Translations under genes and position numbers: made by a program
Shown here: piece by piece, positions 10,091 through 22,656 of the stretch
Layout of the letters: every line of letters starts with the position of its first letter
Numbering within the stretch: the stretch's first letter is position 1
Assembly (NCBI GenBank): GCA_037954325.1
Contig: JBBMNZ010000001.1
Location: forward strand, 19,567,758 to 19,631,757
Reading direction: 5' to 3'
Length of the DNA: 64,000 nucleotides
Source of the DNA: Fistularia commersonii
Lineage: Eukaryota > Chordata > Actinopteri > Syngnathiformes > Fistulariidae
The notes under the pieces: generated by a model
Database searches by the model: none
Told to the model about the DNA's origin: nothing
What the model saw: the letters and a program-made list of their open reading frames with translations, nothing else

Positions 10091-12372
10091 TTCCAAACGT
10101 CAAAAAGAAATTTCAGGAGAAACTTCCAAGTGTAAAACCCAATGCACTTCTCACTGTGAATTACGAATCGCATAAATGAATTAATGGGCTTTTTAAGCAT
10201 TTTGTGTCATTCAGCCACACACTGCTGTTTTCCAGGTGGATGTTTATTTTTTCACATTTTTGGCAGTCCAGTCTTTTGAGTGTTTCTGATCACTAGCCCC
10301 AGACAATATAGTTTCTGCCTTTGCTTTCATCTTCTCAGTAAGCAACATGTAACAATGCAACTCACTCCGTGTTTAATATGAGCGTCACCCCAAGTGTGTA
10401 CGATTGCTGTTTACATTGTTAATATAAAGTGCGTGTTGTATGTTGTGGCTGATAGTGTCCATAAGTTAGCACATGAATGTATGTTTATACCTCTTACTTA
10501 TTCTATCCATGCTGCCGTGAAGTTTGTGGATGTCCCCAGTGTAGGACTGACAAAGGGCGATCTTATCCTCCAAACGATGTTGCTGGCATGGTATTCATTT
10601 TATTTTTGAACTAGTTTGGCATTTTTGGAAGATACTTTCAATTCCTCATCGGTACAACTTGGAATTGTTGAATGTTTGTTTCAGGAAAGATTTAGCCATG
10701 CAGTTACTTAATGAATCATTTATTCAGAGCTGTTCTTGGCTTTGAAATAGGCCAAACGTTTCATAAGTTATACATCGGTTTTACTGCATGCTTGTGAGTA
10801 TACATCACAAATTATTTCACAATGTGTTTACTCTTGCCTTTACTCCGAAGGATATTGCAGTTTTGGTATTTTCCCCTCAAAAACAGCATTAGTCACATCT
10901 TGGCCGTAGTGTGTTTGCATGAAATTAAAAATTAGAAGCAAATAGAACGTGTCTGTTTAAATCGCAGACTTTCACTGATTCCCTTCAGTTGCAAACTGTG
11001 TCCACAGTACTGATGCTGGCAAGTGTCCTCTGGAAGACCTCCAAAGAATCAGTCACTGTTTGGTTTTGGAGCTTTGAGTGTCATTAAAGCGTTAAAGGTC
11101 TACAATGACGAGCAGAAGATAATGGGTTGACACGAGTTCACATTTTTAGATGATTTTGTCCGGTCTGACAAAGTACACTTTGTGCTTGTATTGTGCGCAA
11201 AGTCAACAAGACATGTCGTGATGATGATACTGAGTAGGTGTTTTATTTCAAGGCTGTGGTGGACATCATTTCACAACAAGTAAGTGTCAACATAACAGGA
11301 AAACAAATGGGAGACTTTTGGTGTGTGATTCTTGTCTCGTGGTATGTGAATACTTTAGTTGTGTGTAGATTTCATCTCCACGACACCGCAGTACGGGATC
11401 GGGTTTGCACGTCTCAATACCAGCTAAAATATATTAAACAATTATATAGATTTTAAACATGACGTGCAGCAACTAAGTGTTCGGCACAGCGTTCCTTGCT
11501 TTAGTGTGTAACAGAATAAAAGCGTGGCCTCTTCTATGCCTGTAGAATATGATGCAGTTCAATACTAAACCATATCATTCTATTGCAACATCTTTTAGGA
11601 TAATAAGTTGATAAGCTAATGAAACCGGATAAGCTTTGAGGCAAGCACTATATTCAAACTGAAATTCTAATGTTCCCATTCTCGTCTAATAACACCATCA
11701 ATCTCCACGACCTTTACATCGTCAGCTCCAGCCGCATCACTGTCCAAACAGGGGGATTGTGAGGAACAAGGTGTCAGTGGCACTCGTTCGCCAGTCACTC
11801 ACTGTTCCAGCTCTCTGGTCAGAAAACAAACAGAGACGTGTACTCCTTGTTGCTAGGTGTGAACAGAGCAGGGCGGGTGGTCACCAGTCTTTGAAGAGCC
11901 ATGAAGGGTTCGAGGGGGCTCCAGAGATGCAGCACCAACGCCACCTCCTGTAGGGGCAACTACACTGCATTCAGAGCTCAGTTCTGGGGAAAGAAGAAGA
12001 GGAGGAAGGAGAAGAAAGACACTTACTCTCACATTCTGTTCTACATAAAGCACATCAGCGAAAATCGACCGCTGCACTGAACCGATCATGGATAAACCGC
12101 AAGCGGAAGGCAGCTACTGAGCAGCAGCAGGGGGAGTTGTCAGGGGTTCAGTGTCTTGCTCAAGACACTACGACAGGCTAGGAGGAGCACGGTATTCGAA
12201 CTAGGAATGTTTGGTTCCAAGGACGACCGCTCTAACCCGTGATCCATGCTGCACCAAAGAAAGACTGCGCGGTTGTTACCTTGAAAAAGCTATGGATGAT
12301 GACAGTTTCATTTCCTCCAAGGCAATGACCAAATACCCCGATACAGTTTGATGGCAGATTTTCCACTGATAT
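10091..12372. other. AT-rich intergenic DNA, 3' flank of pcmtl
   Basis: No credible coding sequence is seen. The composition is AT-rich and short open frames are not protein-like. The part nearest pcmtl holds a tRNA-like SINE at 12,115-12,260, so any pcmtl 3' UTR is short or includes the repeat. Confidence 0.5.
12115..12260 (-). mobile_element. tRNA-derived SINE head, reverse orientation
   Basis: On the minus strand the segment reads as a tRNA-like head with 'ggttagagcggtcgtccttg' (A-box region) followed by the B-box-like 'agttcgaatacc', then 'gtcttgagcaagacactgaa'. This arrangement is common in teleost tRNA-derived repeats. Boundaries are approximate. Confidence 0.5.
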
Positions 12373-14251
12373 TCATAAATGTGAATACCCATGCCACTGT
12401 TGGCCTCTGGGAATCAGGGGGACGTAGACCACGCCCATCAGAGATTTCTTGAGGAAGGTGCCATCACTCTGCCGATCATACTGTTCCAGCACCTGGCTTC
12501 TGCCTTCGGGTCCGACTGGGATCAGCAACCTTCCACCGGGTTTCAACTGCTCCAAGAACTTCCCATTGAGTGGAGAGAAAACACAGAGGATTTACGTGAG
12601 GTCACGGTGCATGTGAAGACTGAGGCTGTCAGGCTGGAGACACTTCTTCTAACAGTTCAAATCCTCTAACAATAAATGTAAAACGCAGCACGAAAACAAA
12701 TGCAGAGTATAGGTCCTGAACAGAGAGACTGCCTGTGGAACGATACGGATTAACATTTTATTTGAAGAGAGAATTTTATGCCTGTCTGTTTTAAATGCTT
12801 GACCGTCAGTAACTTGGATCAGATATTTGTGTGTAGACCCTTCAGTCTTACACGAGGAACTGCAGTGGCTATCTGCAATCATTTTACTACATATGAGACA
12901 GATATTTGAAGTTATACCTACAGCTTCAGGAACCGTGGCTGCAGCTGCACCAACATGAATGACGTCATACGGCGCCCCTTTTGGGTACCCCAACCTCCCG
13001 TCTTTCTCTGTGTGTAGCCATAGCCATACATTTCATTCTTTGTATTATACGAATGTAACATTTTACCCTCGATGAGCGCCGACTCACCAGTCATTGTGAT
13101 GCGTCCAGAGGAGAGCAGTTCTGGATCATCGGCTTGGATGTTCTCTATTGAATCGTCGACAAGCGGTTCGATGTGCTCAATGCCGATCACTCGTCCGCTG
13201 ACCCCTGTCTGCACACAGACGGAAAGCGAAGCCAGGGCCCGCTGTAACGAATTTTACATGGAAATGGGATGAAACTGCAGACGTAAAAGAGCAAAACTTA
13301 CCATTCGTGCAAAGCAGGCAGTGAGATATCCACTTCCAGAGCCAACATCCAGAACGGACGCTCCCTCGGTAAGTTTGTCACTTAGAAACTCCAGAGTGTG
13401 AGCATGCTAGTGCACCAGACGGAAAGAAGCTGTGTAAACATTGTGTGTCGGTAAATTAACGACACGCTGCATCTCCAATATTATCCGTTTGGGAATTGGG
13501 ACTCTTGAACTTCACCTGGTTTTACTCACCATATGTGGTGCACTGATGGTTGCTTTGAACCCTGACAGGAAACACCACAACACACAGTCACAGCATGCTG
13601 GCTGCAGTGTTCAAGGCAGAGGACTCAAACATAATGACAAAATAAATTTGTTCTAAGAAGTGTCACCACATCAATAAATATGCGTTATTGTATATGTGAG
13701 GTAGGATGCGGTGGAAACCTAGGGACTGGGGAGAGTCTTCATAAGGAGAGCGTCGACAGTAATGTCCTCTGTCTGTTGCCAGCATGGCTTCAAACACCCT
13801 GTGGCTGCGGATCACTCCATTATCTGCAGAGAGAAGGGGGAATGACAATGAGCCAAGCTGGAGATGTCAAAAAGGGCATAAAATTCAAATTGCTGTTTTT
13901 TTAATCTCCCTAATGATTAATTTTCCTTTGACCAAGACCGAAAACAATACATGTCTCTCATACTGAACTCGAGCCTTGGCCCCAAACAGGGGCATCTAAT
14001 GCTTAAGGGAAGGCTATCCCAGAAGTTACTTGCAGTTTAAAGACATACAAGAATGGAGCCATTCTTATCATGAGAATACAAAAAAAAAAATCTCCAGGCG
14101 CTCTGGGTGGCAGGAGATGAGAAAGCCCTTTACCTCTAAGCCTGCCAATGAGCTCCGGGTGGCTCTTGGCGCTGGAGATCAACGCCATGGTCCGGGACAG
14201 CAGCACACCCATGGGGACAGCTAGTACCGCCAACCGAACAACTGCCCTCAT
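12373..14251 (-). CDS. pcmtl: Protein-L-isoaspartate O-methyltransferase, PCMT1-like
   Basis: PCMT enzymes use S-adenosylmethionine to methylate isoaspartyl residues and start repair of damaged proteins. Seven coding exons join in phase: 14134-14251, 13719-13823, 13530-13561, 13302-13406, 13088-13208, 12922-13007 and 12373-12558. The product is 250 residues, or 229 from the inner ATG at 14186-14188 (human PCMT1 is 227), and that inner ATG has the better Kozak context (ACCATGG). Visible motifs are VFEAMLATDR, DSPQSLGFKATISAPHM around the active site, the SAM-binding LDVGSGSG, the acidic loop VIGIEHI, and LKPGGRLLIPVG. The outer start adds a hydrophobic stretch (residues 1-21), which could be a signal anchor. 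Exon 3 is only 32 bp. A 5' UTR exon is likely, with an acceptor ending at 14270 and a donor (GTAAAC) near 14,565. The human PCMT1 gene is on chromosome 6, so this is best taken as the fish pcmtl paralogue and not PCMT1 itself. Confidence 0.93.
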
Positions 14252-14269
14252 CTTCTGCCGTGGGTCTCC

Positions 14270-14997
14270 CTGCGGGGACACGACGGTCAGCAACTGCACA
14301 CCTGAACTCACGACAACAGGGGGGGGGAGGCTTCCTGCGGGTGACCCGGGGCGTCTGGACACAACACGCCGTTTGGAAACACGGACATTAAGATGAGACG
14401 AACTTTACTATCCCCTTGTTATCGGACACAGGCAGACTCGCTTTTTTCGAGAGCGTGACTACTAGCTGAGGTTGTGTTATAGCTGGCCATAATATCGAAT
14501 ACATGTATAGAAGAGTGTAAACTTAAAAATAAGAGGTATAATTCAACGGTAGTCTGCGCGGCGCGTTTACCTGCTAAAACGTCAGCGTTCCCTCTGTTGG
14601 GACTCTTCCGGGTCCTTCACAACCGACTGCAGTGATTGGTCACCTAGAAGCCGGTCGGGTGAAATATCCAATCATAACTCGAGACAGTTTGACAGGCAGT
14701 GACTTTGCTCAATAGTCAGTCGGGGAACAAGGAAGTGGGCTGTCCTGTTGACAGAAACATAGCTCCGCTCCGGAAGGAGCGTGGAAACAGCTAGCTTCCG
14801 CTGCTAATCTTCGAGCAAGAGGGAGAAACCGGAGAAATAACGCCCGCCTAGCCAGCCTCCCGTCCCGGGGGAGTGTTTCGGAGTCTGCCCCGAGTCCTCG
14901 GAGGTGAGTTTATTATTAAATAGTGTTTATATGTAACAAACTAGCCACCGACGCGAGCCGGCCACTGATGTTTACATCTGCCCGCTTCAGAGACAGG
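14270..14997. promoter_or_regulatory. Divergent promoter region between pcmtl and ccdc32
   Basis: The two genes point away from each other with coding starts about 750 bp apart. The interval holds a putative pcmtl 5' UTR exon donor on the minus strand (near 14,565), CCAAT-type sequences ('ccaat' at about 14,669; 'attgg' at about 14,634), and on the + strand a CpG-rich 5' UTR with a donor at 'cggag|gtgagt' near 14,902 that would splice to the acceptor at 14,990. The shared promoter is inferred from layout and motifs. Confidence 0.55.
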
Positions 14998-16473
14998 ATG
15001 GTCGACGACTTCGAGAGGCAGCGGGTCCGAAGCAGCGGGGAGCTGTGGTCCGAAATCTGCTCCGGCCTGCCGGGGACGCAGGCCGAGGCCTCCCCGGGTG
15101 GCAACGCCGATTTTCAGGACTCTTTCCAACCGGACGCGCCGGTCAATGCCAGCTCCAGTGCGACGAGCTCCCCCAGAGCCGGCTGGGAACCCATGGAGGA
15201 CTCGGAGATCTACATCGCCAGTCTAGGTATTAGACGGGTCCCGGCTTCGTATCATTCCCATTGACAGTCCTGGATGGATTGCAGCTGAGACGTAGTGTTA
15301 TGGGATGGGAGACTGCAGAAGCCTTATTATGAAGTCAGCATGCAAGAAAAAAACATATAAAATGTGCATATTATGACGGAAGAGGGTGACGCAATCAAAT
15401 CATCGTGAGAAATATGACTGTATTTCTAACCAAAACAAAGGCAGTGATTTTAAAATAAATCTCCTTCATAAGGTCATACCAATATATTTTCCTGGGAGGT
15501 TCTCGGTCATCCGGGTCACGGTGAATTCCATATAACTATATTGGGGAAACTCCCAACACATCATTTAGAGCTGAGAAGGCCTCTCTGATGAGGGGTGAAC
15601 TCTTTACAAGTAAAGAAATTCAAGTCCGATTGCAACAAGATGATTTCCACAAGAATTTACCACTATATTGCCCGTCCCTTTTACATAAACATTAATACAA
15701 CTGGTTACATTTCAAGTTGCCCATTTTCTTTCAACTTGCATGTCTTGCTGATACGGGTCACATTTTTTCTGCTCTAATATGCTTAGTATTTATTTATTTT
15801 TATTTTTTTGTCAACCTCTCTGGCGTCACTGCGGGCCACAAAATAAGAAATACACCGTACAGATAATAAACACTTGGATCATCCATCCATGTCTGACGAT
15901 TATCCTGCTCGCGGGGGATGCTGGAGCCTATCCCAGCTGTCACCGGGCGAGAAGCGGGGTAAACATAGGGCCACATACACTGACAGACAACCGTCCTCTC
16001 TGTGTGGCTGCAGAGAGTCGCCTGAAGAAACTGAAGGGCCAGTCCAGCGACGTGACCTCCAGAGACATGCTACGCTCCCTGTCGCAGGCGAAAAAAGAAT
16101 GCTGGGATCGATTCCTGCACGACGCACAGACCTCGGAGCTCTTCCAGGGCGGCGACATGGATGAGAGGTAACCTGAGGTTGTGCTGATGCTTTGCTTTGA
16201 ACGGTCACAGTGGTGAAAAAAAAAATAGTGGATGGCGGCAACTCCAGGCCAATAAGCCTTGGGTACTCTGTGTGTGTCCACAGTGCTCTCGAACACTTCA
16301 AGAGGTGGCTGGTTCCGGAGAGAGTCGCTATCAGCGCAGAAGAGCTGGAATATCTCCTGAGGCCGTCAGAGAATAAGGAACTGGCAGAGCCAAACCAAGC
16401 TGAAAATGGAGAGAACAGAGCGGGAGAGACGCACAGGCTGGACGAGGAGGACGCTCACAGCCCAGAAAAATAA
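14998..16473 (+). CDS. ccdc32: Coiled-coil domain-containing protein 32
   Basis: CCDC32 binds the AP-2 clathrin adaptor during its assembly, supporting endocytosis; its loss in humans causes a craniofacial syndrome. Three coding exons join in phase: 14998-15226, 16014-16167 and 16284-16473, giving 190 residues (human about 185). The start ATG has A at -3 and G at +4 and lies eight bases after a splice acceptor. Conserved blocks are WEPMEDSEIYIASLESRL, LKKLKGQSSDVTSRDMLRSL, SQAKKECWDRFLHDAQTSE and ALEHFKRWLVPERVAIS, matching the human protein in order. The middle part (about 70-120) is helical and charged, and the C-terminus is Glu-rich and low complexity. A poly(A) signal AATAAA lies at 16607-16612. 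Confidence 0.93.
15496..15639. mobile_element. Penelope-like element terminal remnant in ccdc32 intron
   Basis: The left part 'gaggttctcggtcatccggg' matches the left end of the Penelope-like element at 57.9 kb ('gaggttctcagtcatccaag'), and the right part 'gaggggtgaac...aagaaattcaagtccg' matches its right end near 58.87-58.91 kb. The interior is missing, so this is a collapsed copy with the two termini brought together. Confidence 0.6.
15875..16000 (-). mobile_element. Teleost SINE tail abutting the ccdc32 exon 3 acceptor
   Basis: The segment contains 'gctggagcctatcccagctg' followed by 'tcaccgggcgagaagcgggg' and 'cactgacagacaacc', the tail of a widespread teleost SINE in reverse orientation. 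It ends only about 13 bp before the splice acceptor at 16,012-16,013. Confidence 0.65.
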
Positions 16474-16606
16474 CCTCAGAAATGAAACACTCCCAAGAAC
16501 TAATGTTGAAGCCACGACAGGGCAAAAGCGCCGTGTCCGTGTCATAGAAACCATCTCTCTGTCTGTCGTCCTTCAGTGATATTAGTCAGCCGTTCCCTCG
16601 TGTCAC

Positions 16607-16612
16607 AATAAA
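16607..16612 (+). terminator. ccdc32 poly(A) signal
   Basis: A canonical AATAAA lies 134 bp after the ccdc32 stop codon and is followed by a T-rich stretch. Confidence 0.6.
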
Positions 16613-19600
16613 AACTCTGTTTTATAAATGTATGGCTAAATATGAATGAAGGACCACATGCACTGTCGTGTTGTAAATGAGATTTGAGACTAGATGCTGC
16701 AGAGAACTTATCGTTGGACCGACAGTGGGATTATTCTTACAATGTTGATTTTATGTCTTAACACAGCAAAATCAGAGGTGATCATTTTTCTTTACCAACA
16801 TTTCACTGGATTAAAAAATGACATTAACTGCTATAAACTGCTCACATCACTGGTGCTGGTGGCCTTCCCGGGAACATTTTCTGATCCTTGTTTTACTAGA
16901 TATATCTTCTGAGGCCAGGGTAGAGACCAGCGGGGGAGTTTTATCAGGTGAAGTCTCTATCTTGAGTTCACACTTGTGTCCACTTCATGCGGTGGTGTCA
17001 GCCTTTGTGCTAAAGGATAACTCGAGCTAATGGAAAATACCAATTTCACCCGTCAAGAACAACACGCCCATCTCTAAAGGACGGCCTCGGCACAGGCGCC
17101 GTGATGTTTTCTGCGAATCTGGAAGAAGCTTGTCCTGTTCTGGAGAAGTGCTCCTTGATAACATCGCAGCATCTCCGAGCAGGCGGCGCGGCAGCGATTG
17201 AAATCCGAGCCGTGCTTTTTGAAGCCTCGGCTGAAAGCGGCTCAGAGGTGGCCTTCGGAGCACGGGCTTTCATGAGAACTCTCCGGTCCCTCAATTTAAA
17301 GAAGGCCTTAAATCCAAGCCCTGCTGCTTATCAGGCAGGTCAGGGGTTCACAAACACCGCTTTAACTCACAACACGCCATCCGAGCCTACGGAAGAAATC
17401 TGAATGAATTCCCGCTCGGAGCACATAAACAAAACCAGGCCGACCGCAGGCGTCCATCTGTGGGAGGAGGGTACATCTCAGTTGTATCTGTCGGGCTCGT
17501 CCCCAGCTGTCCCTGGCGACACGTGGTTACCAGTAATCACGATCATTTCCACTGTTACCTCCTCCACGTCCTCACTCCCTCCCGCTGTCACCGATCTTCT
17601 TCCTCCATCCGCTTGTCTGTCCCCTCTGCCCATCTCACCTTGACGGGGAGCAGAGCGTTCAGCCGCTATGGAACTCATTACCGCCCCAACGCCCATTCAT
17701 TCCCTGTCTTCACATCGCAACTCAAAACAAACCAATTTAAACCGGTCAATTCCATCTGACGACAACTGCTCCGTCAGTCATATATATGTATACATATATA
17801 TATATGTGTGTTATTTTTACCACTGACACTTTTGTTTTTATTTCTTTGAAATCTATATTTTGTGGTCATGTCTGTACGGTGTTCTTGAATGTTGAGTAAG
17901 GCGCCTTAAATAAAATGTTTTATAATTATCATTATATTTGAATGCAAATGTTCTCAACCACACGTTGGTTTCTAATCCTTCCATGGTCAGAATTCTGCTG
18001 GTTCTTCCAAGGAGACGTTCATACAGGCAGCAGATCTTGTAGATCCCGGCCCTTCTGCGCGAAGCGTCTCCCGTCCACACATCTGCTACAAATATCCTTG
18101 AAATGTAAATGTGCTCGGGCCGAGGCCATCACATGCACGCACCTGCGTCCCAGTCGGGTTGGATTCAGGGGACACGATGCCCCCTCCCTCGTTTCGTTTG
18201 AGCGCCGAGCCATGGTCTCACCCGTTGCAGGAGACGACCGAACCGGAAGCTCCAGTCATCGAGGTCCTTCTTCCATTTTCCCGGTGAATCCGCACACGTT
18301 TCTCTGATTTAACATGTGACCATCATACGGAGGTATCTTCTACATGCAGATGTTCCAGGTCTGAGCGTGAGTGTGTCACGTGAAATACCGACAGATTATC
18401 AGCAAAGCCGTCGGTGGTGGCATTCAAACCCCATCCAGAGGCCACGGCTACGGCGGATGGTTGCCACGGTGACGCATCTCTCATCTCCTGAGCTCGGGCC
18501 TTATTCAAAGGCTTCGACAGCAAACGCCTTGTATTTTCTGTCAGGGAACAGGAGGCTCTGCTGAGGTGATTCCCATTCGTTCGGTGGTCATCACAGCAGG
18601 GGCTGAGAGAGAAAACACACAGCGACCTCCCCCTGCAGACGCAAAGCTCAAGGAGAAAAGGGCTCGTGAGTCGGCTCAGATCCGCGCCTGAACATCTCCG
18701 TCCCCCCCGGCTGTCCTCCAGTCCTCCGCTGAGGTCCACGGAGCGAGTGATGATAAACCCAGGAGATAAAAATGTCTGCTTGCTTCAAGCAAGATAAATG
18801 GCGTGAAGAACCTTAATGTAAACGAGCGACAAAAACATCTGCGGCTGCAGGTCCGAAACTCAAACCCAGGTAAGAAAAGCGGTGGTGCGAAGTGCAAAAC
18901 GTCCCAGGAGAGCATCCAGGAGTCTTCCTGCAGGTCCGTCCAGATTGCTGGCAGAACAGTAGCGATGTGATGATCACCTCCGAGGCCCACAAGGTTGGAA
19001 TGGAGGGGCTCCGCGGGCAGAAGCACTCAACAAAAGCAGGATCATTAGAGGAAACCGCAATGAAGAGCTTCAGGCCGGACCAGCACGCGGAGAAAACCTC
19101 CAACAGGAGACACACAGATCTGAGAAGAAGTCGGCCTCGGGGCTGAAAACGATCCGGAGAATCTGGGGAATGACTCCACGCTCTTTGCTTCAAGAGAGTT
19201 TATGAAGCTTATGATTTTGTCAGAAGACAAAGAGATGGAAGCGACGTGAAGCATGCGTATTTATGCCATCACCAAGCACGCTCGTGCAGTCTCACACACA
19301 CACGCATACGCATGTATGCAAATGATTTACCTCCTGGCGGCCTTTAAAGCCCCATAACCTGATTAAGCGGCGCCCGAGGCCCCATGAATATTCATCACAG
19401 GCCTGATTATCGAAGTCAGGCGATTTACGTCTCATCATTTCGCTTTCAGATGTTGATGCGTTCCAATCACGGTCCCGGCCGTAAGACGGGTAAATGGGAT
19501 AATGATCGCTTCAGACGGGAAGAGAGGAATAACGGGCAGAACTCGAGGGGTGAACGTCTAAGATGACGCGGGGTCACCGGAATGATAATGTGTTGATGCA

Positions 19601-20772
19601 ATTTGCGGCGTGAGGGATGAAATGAAAATCTTATAGATGGTACGTTCACGTTTGCGATCAGTTTGACGAGCGGCGTAAACAGATTCATGCCGTGAATCTC
19701 CCGAGCGCCTTCCGGAAGAAATACAGAGAACGCCGGCAAAGATAAATAGATGACTGATGACATTTTCAACGGCCAGCTCGGAGCGGCGGCGAGCGGCGAA
19801 AACGGGAAAAGGCTTCATGTCAGGGTCGAGATAAAACCCGCACACATCCTGTGCGGGTTGCTCTACAGATTATTTACATGTTTCATATGTTTTTCGATCC
19901 ATCGCGTTTACAATTCCTTTGAGTCTGTACGCCCCCGCGTGGACGATTAATGTCACAGCGGCTTCCGATCCGATTCATCCGATTTGAATTTTTAGACCAA
20001 AAAAAAAAAAAAAAGAAGTCTCACATGTTCAAACTCATATATTATTTATTACAATTAAATATTTTCTTATATTACAGAGGTCCATTTGATTCCATACAAA
20101 TAATCTGTGCTGTGATTAATATTTCCAAGATACCTCCGAAAACACCGTGCAAATAATATGAACAGAAACACACGACGGAGAAAGCAAAGGTCCGGGGCTG
20201 CGGTGCACCAGGGAGGGAAACGGCCGTCCATCAGCATCATCGCTCCTTCAGACCCGTGTCGTCGAAGCAACAACGAAAGGCATTTGGATGGTGCGCCACG
20301 ATTAACAGTTAACGCTCTGCATGGAATAAATACGGGTGAGAGGAACAGGCACAGAGGACCAATTAAGACAGACTATCATCTCCGTTAATTATAATTAGTT
20401 TGCTGAGTAACTTCTAAGGCCATATACACTGTGCGCTTCTTAAGTCTCTAATCCCAAACCTTCGACGGGGCGTAAGCCGACCGGCTGATTTCTATCGTCT
20501 CCGTTTGAGATCCACAATATCGACCTTTTTGAAGGAGTACCTCCGTCTTACGGCCGAACCCTCGGCCGAATTCCACGAATTCAGTCAGGATGACACTTCT
20601 CCTCCGCAGGAACCATCTGGTTCCAGCTTTAGCCGAGAGCAGCTCCTATTGAAGAACTAGAATCACGGAAGGAATGTTTCCCAGTCAGCAGAGCTCGCTT
20701 GTCAAATGTGGTAGTGGGCCTGAGGATACTTGGGGCCAGGGTTTTTTATCTGGCCAGAATAACCGGACTACA

Positions 20773-20773
<1 letters not shown>

Positions 20774-20822
<49 letters not shown>
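20774..20822. repeat. (CA)n microsatellite
   Basis: About 24 uninterrupted CA dinucleotides. Confidence 0.95.
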
Positions 20823-20824
<2 letters not shown>

Positions 20825-22171
20825 CAGACTCATCACAGCTGCTGCTGCTTGGCGGGCTTCAGGATGGGGTCAATGTTCTGGGATGCATCTCTCTGAGATG
20901 CCTGGGCGGAGCTTGGCCCGCGGGTCCAAAGGGAAGGCCGGGGATATTCTGTAAGGCAGCCACAGGGAGGGCGGGAAAGGTTGGAGTGGTTCCAGCGCCA
21001 GGCATTTAAAGGTGAAGAGGCAAAGCTTTCTATGTGAGGAGGAAGAGCGGACCATCCCCCGGTCTGTCTAGAGACGGGAGCGTAGAGGACAGATGGCGGA
21101 GGAGGAGAAGACGCCGCTCTCCTTTCTAATCGGGAAGGAAAGCGGTGTTCTTTAAAATGAGCTTTTGAAAAGGGGATGACTTCTTAGAACAGAAATAAAT
21201 GGAGGTCTTCTGCGGCACATGGCGCTGAGTCACGGTCACAGAGCTGAAGGCGACACTGAACAATCGAGGGAGGAGAGCCGGCGGCGGCCAACTGGCTCCG
21301 GCTGCGGAGAACCGACGCCCACCCCGGTGTGAAAATGCAAACGCCGACACGGACGTGAAACCACGCAAAGACCCTCGGGAAGAAAATCCTCCTCTGCCCT
21401 CACGGACCCCCGGCTCCCTCAGCACGGACGGAACATCTACAGGGTCACCTTGACCTTCTGGATCCTCTGGATTTCCTCACCATCACGTGGAGGAGAAGAT
21501 CACATATTTCCAAAAGGTGGAAAATGCAAGGGGTAATCTTAGCTTAGCGCGAGGGTTGGAAACGGGCCTCCGAGGTCAGTACCGATGCAGGCCGGCTGTT
21601 TCCGCTTCTCACACTCAGCCGACAAAATGTTCCGGTCAGTGCTCCGGGTCGGTACGACAACTGTGAGAGGAGACGACCGTCCGCCCCCTGCAGGGGACAC
21701 TCGACGCGCGACTTTTATCCCGACCGACGTGGAGAAGATGGCGCCGTCCGAACCCGGCCGTGGAAACCAGAAAGCGGCCGACGGGGCCGATCGGCACCTC
21801 GGATCCGCCGTCGTGCCGTGGTTTTCTCCATTGAAATCACATTTCCACGCTCTAGGGTACACGTCTGCGGGGCCACAGTCGCTCCTTTCCACGTCTGGTT
21901 TCGAGCAGGAAACCGGGAAAGCCGAGGGGAACGGTTCTTGAATTTGAAATCCGGTTTTACCAGGTCGAATGGTTTTCGGGAGGAGGTTTTACAGCGGCGC
22001 GAGGGAATGAGACTACCGTTACCGAGCAGCGCCGCGCGTCGTCTGATGGGCAGGAAGTGAAGCAAAGTTCAAACTTTCTGTCTGAGTTGATCTAAAAAAA
22101 AAAATAATAAAACATGACGGATAGAGCTGTAGCTTCAGCCTTCACACTGAGGAGAACTTGCACCGAGTTGA

Positions 22172-22173
22172 TG

Positions 22174-22233
<60 letters not shown>

Positions 22234-22234
22234 C
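22172..22234. repeat. (GT)n microsatellite with (GC) end
   Basis: A GT run of about 27 units, with one C interruption near its start, passing into a short GCGCGCGC tail. Confidence 0.95.
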
Positions 22235-22656
22235 TAGTAGGCAACAACTACTGCTTTTGCAGCAGCGCAAACACAATCACAAGCCAAACTACCGGCTGTT
22301 TGGAGACTGGCAGCCACTGTAACACCAAAGATAGGACCCAGAAGAACTGCTTTTCTTCTTCGACGAACACCAGACTTCAGCGAGTTAATGCTGGTTGCCC
22401 CGGCGACGGTAGCATTCAGCCCTCCGATCACGTGATCCGTCACGTGTCTGCGATTCCGCGCACAGAAGCCGAGCGGCGTTCCCGGGAAAGGGCTTCACGC
22501 CGAGAGAAGAACGGACGACTCCCGACCGGAACGTCCCTCGTTCTCGGCGACCACGTGGGCGTGCGATCCGTCCGCAGGAAAAGTCAAAAAATAAATAAGC
22601 CGGTCCCTTGGTCTGCTTCCCGAGTCCTCGGCGCTCCGGCGGGTGCCGCTAGGATG

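Larger units (their letters stand above)
16630..22656. other. Intergenic region between ccdc32 and bahd1
   Basis: No gene was recognised in these 6 kb. Open frames here are short or composed of simple repeats. The region holds a (TA/TG) stretch near 17,780-17,812, a (CA)n at 20,774-20,822 and a (GT)n at 22,172-22,234. Part of 20-22.6 kb is probably bahd1 3' UTR or flank. No CHST14-like open frame, which sits here in the human order, is visible. Confidence 0.5.

Noticed and set aside
17101..17403. 100-codon + strand frame as a small gene
   Set aside because: No recognisable motif, no clear splice or promoter context, and similar lengths are expected by chance in this GC-rich stretch.
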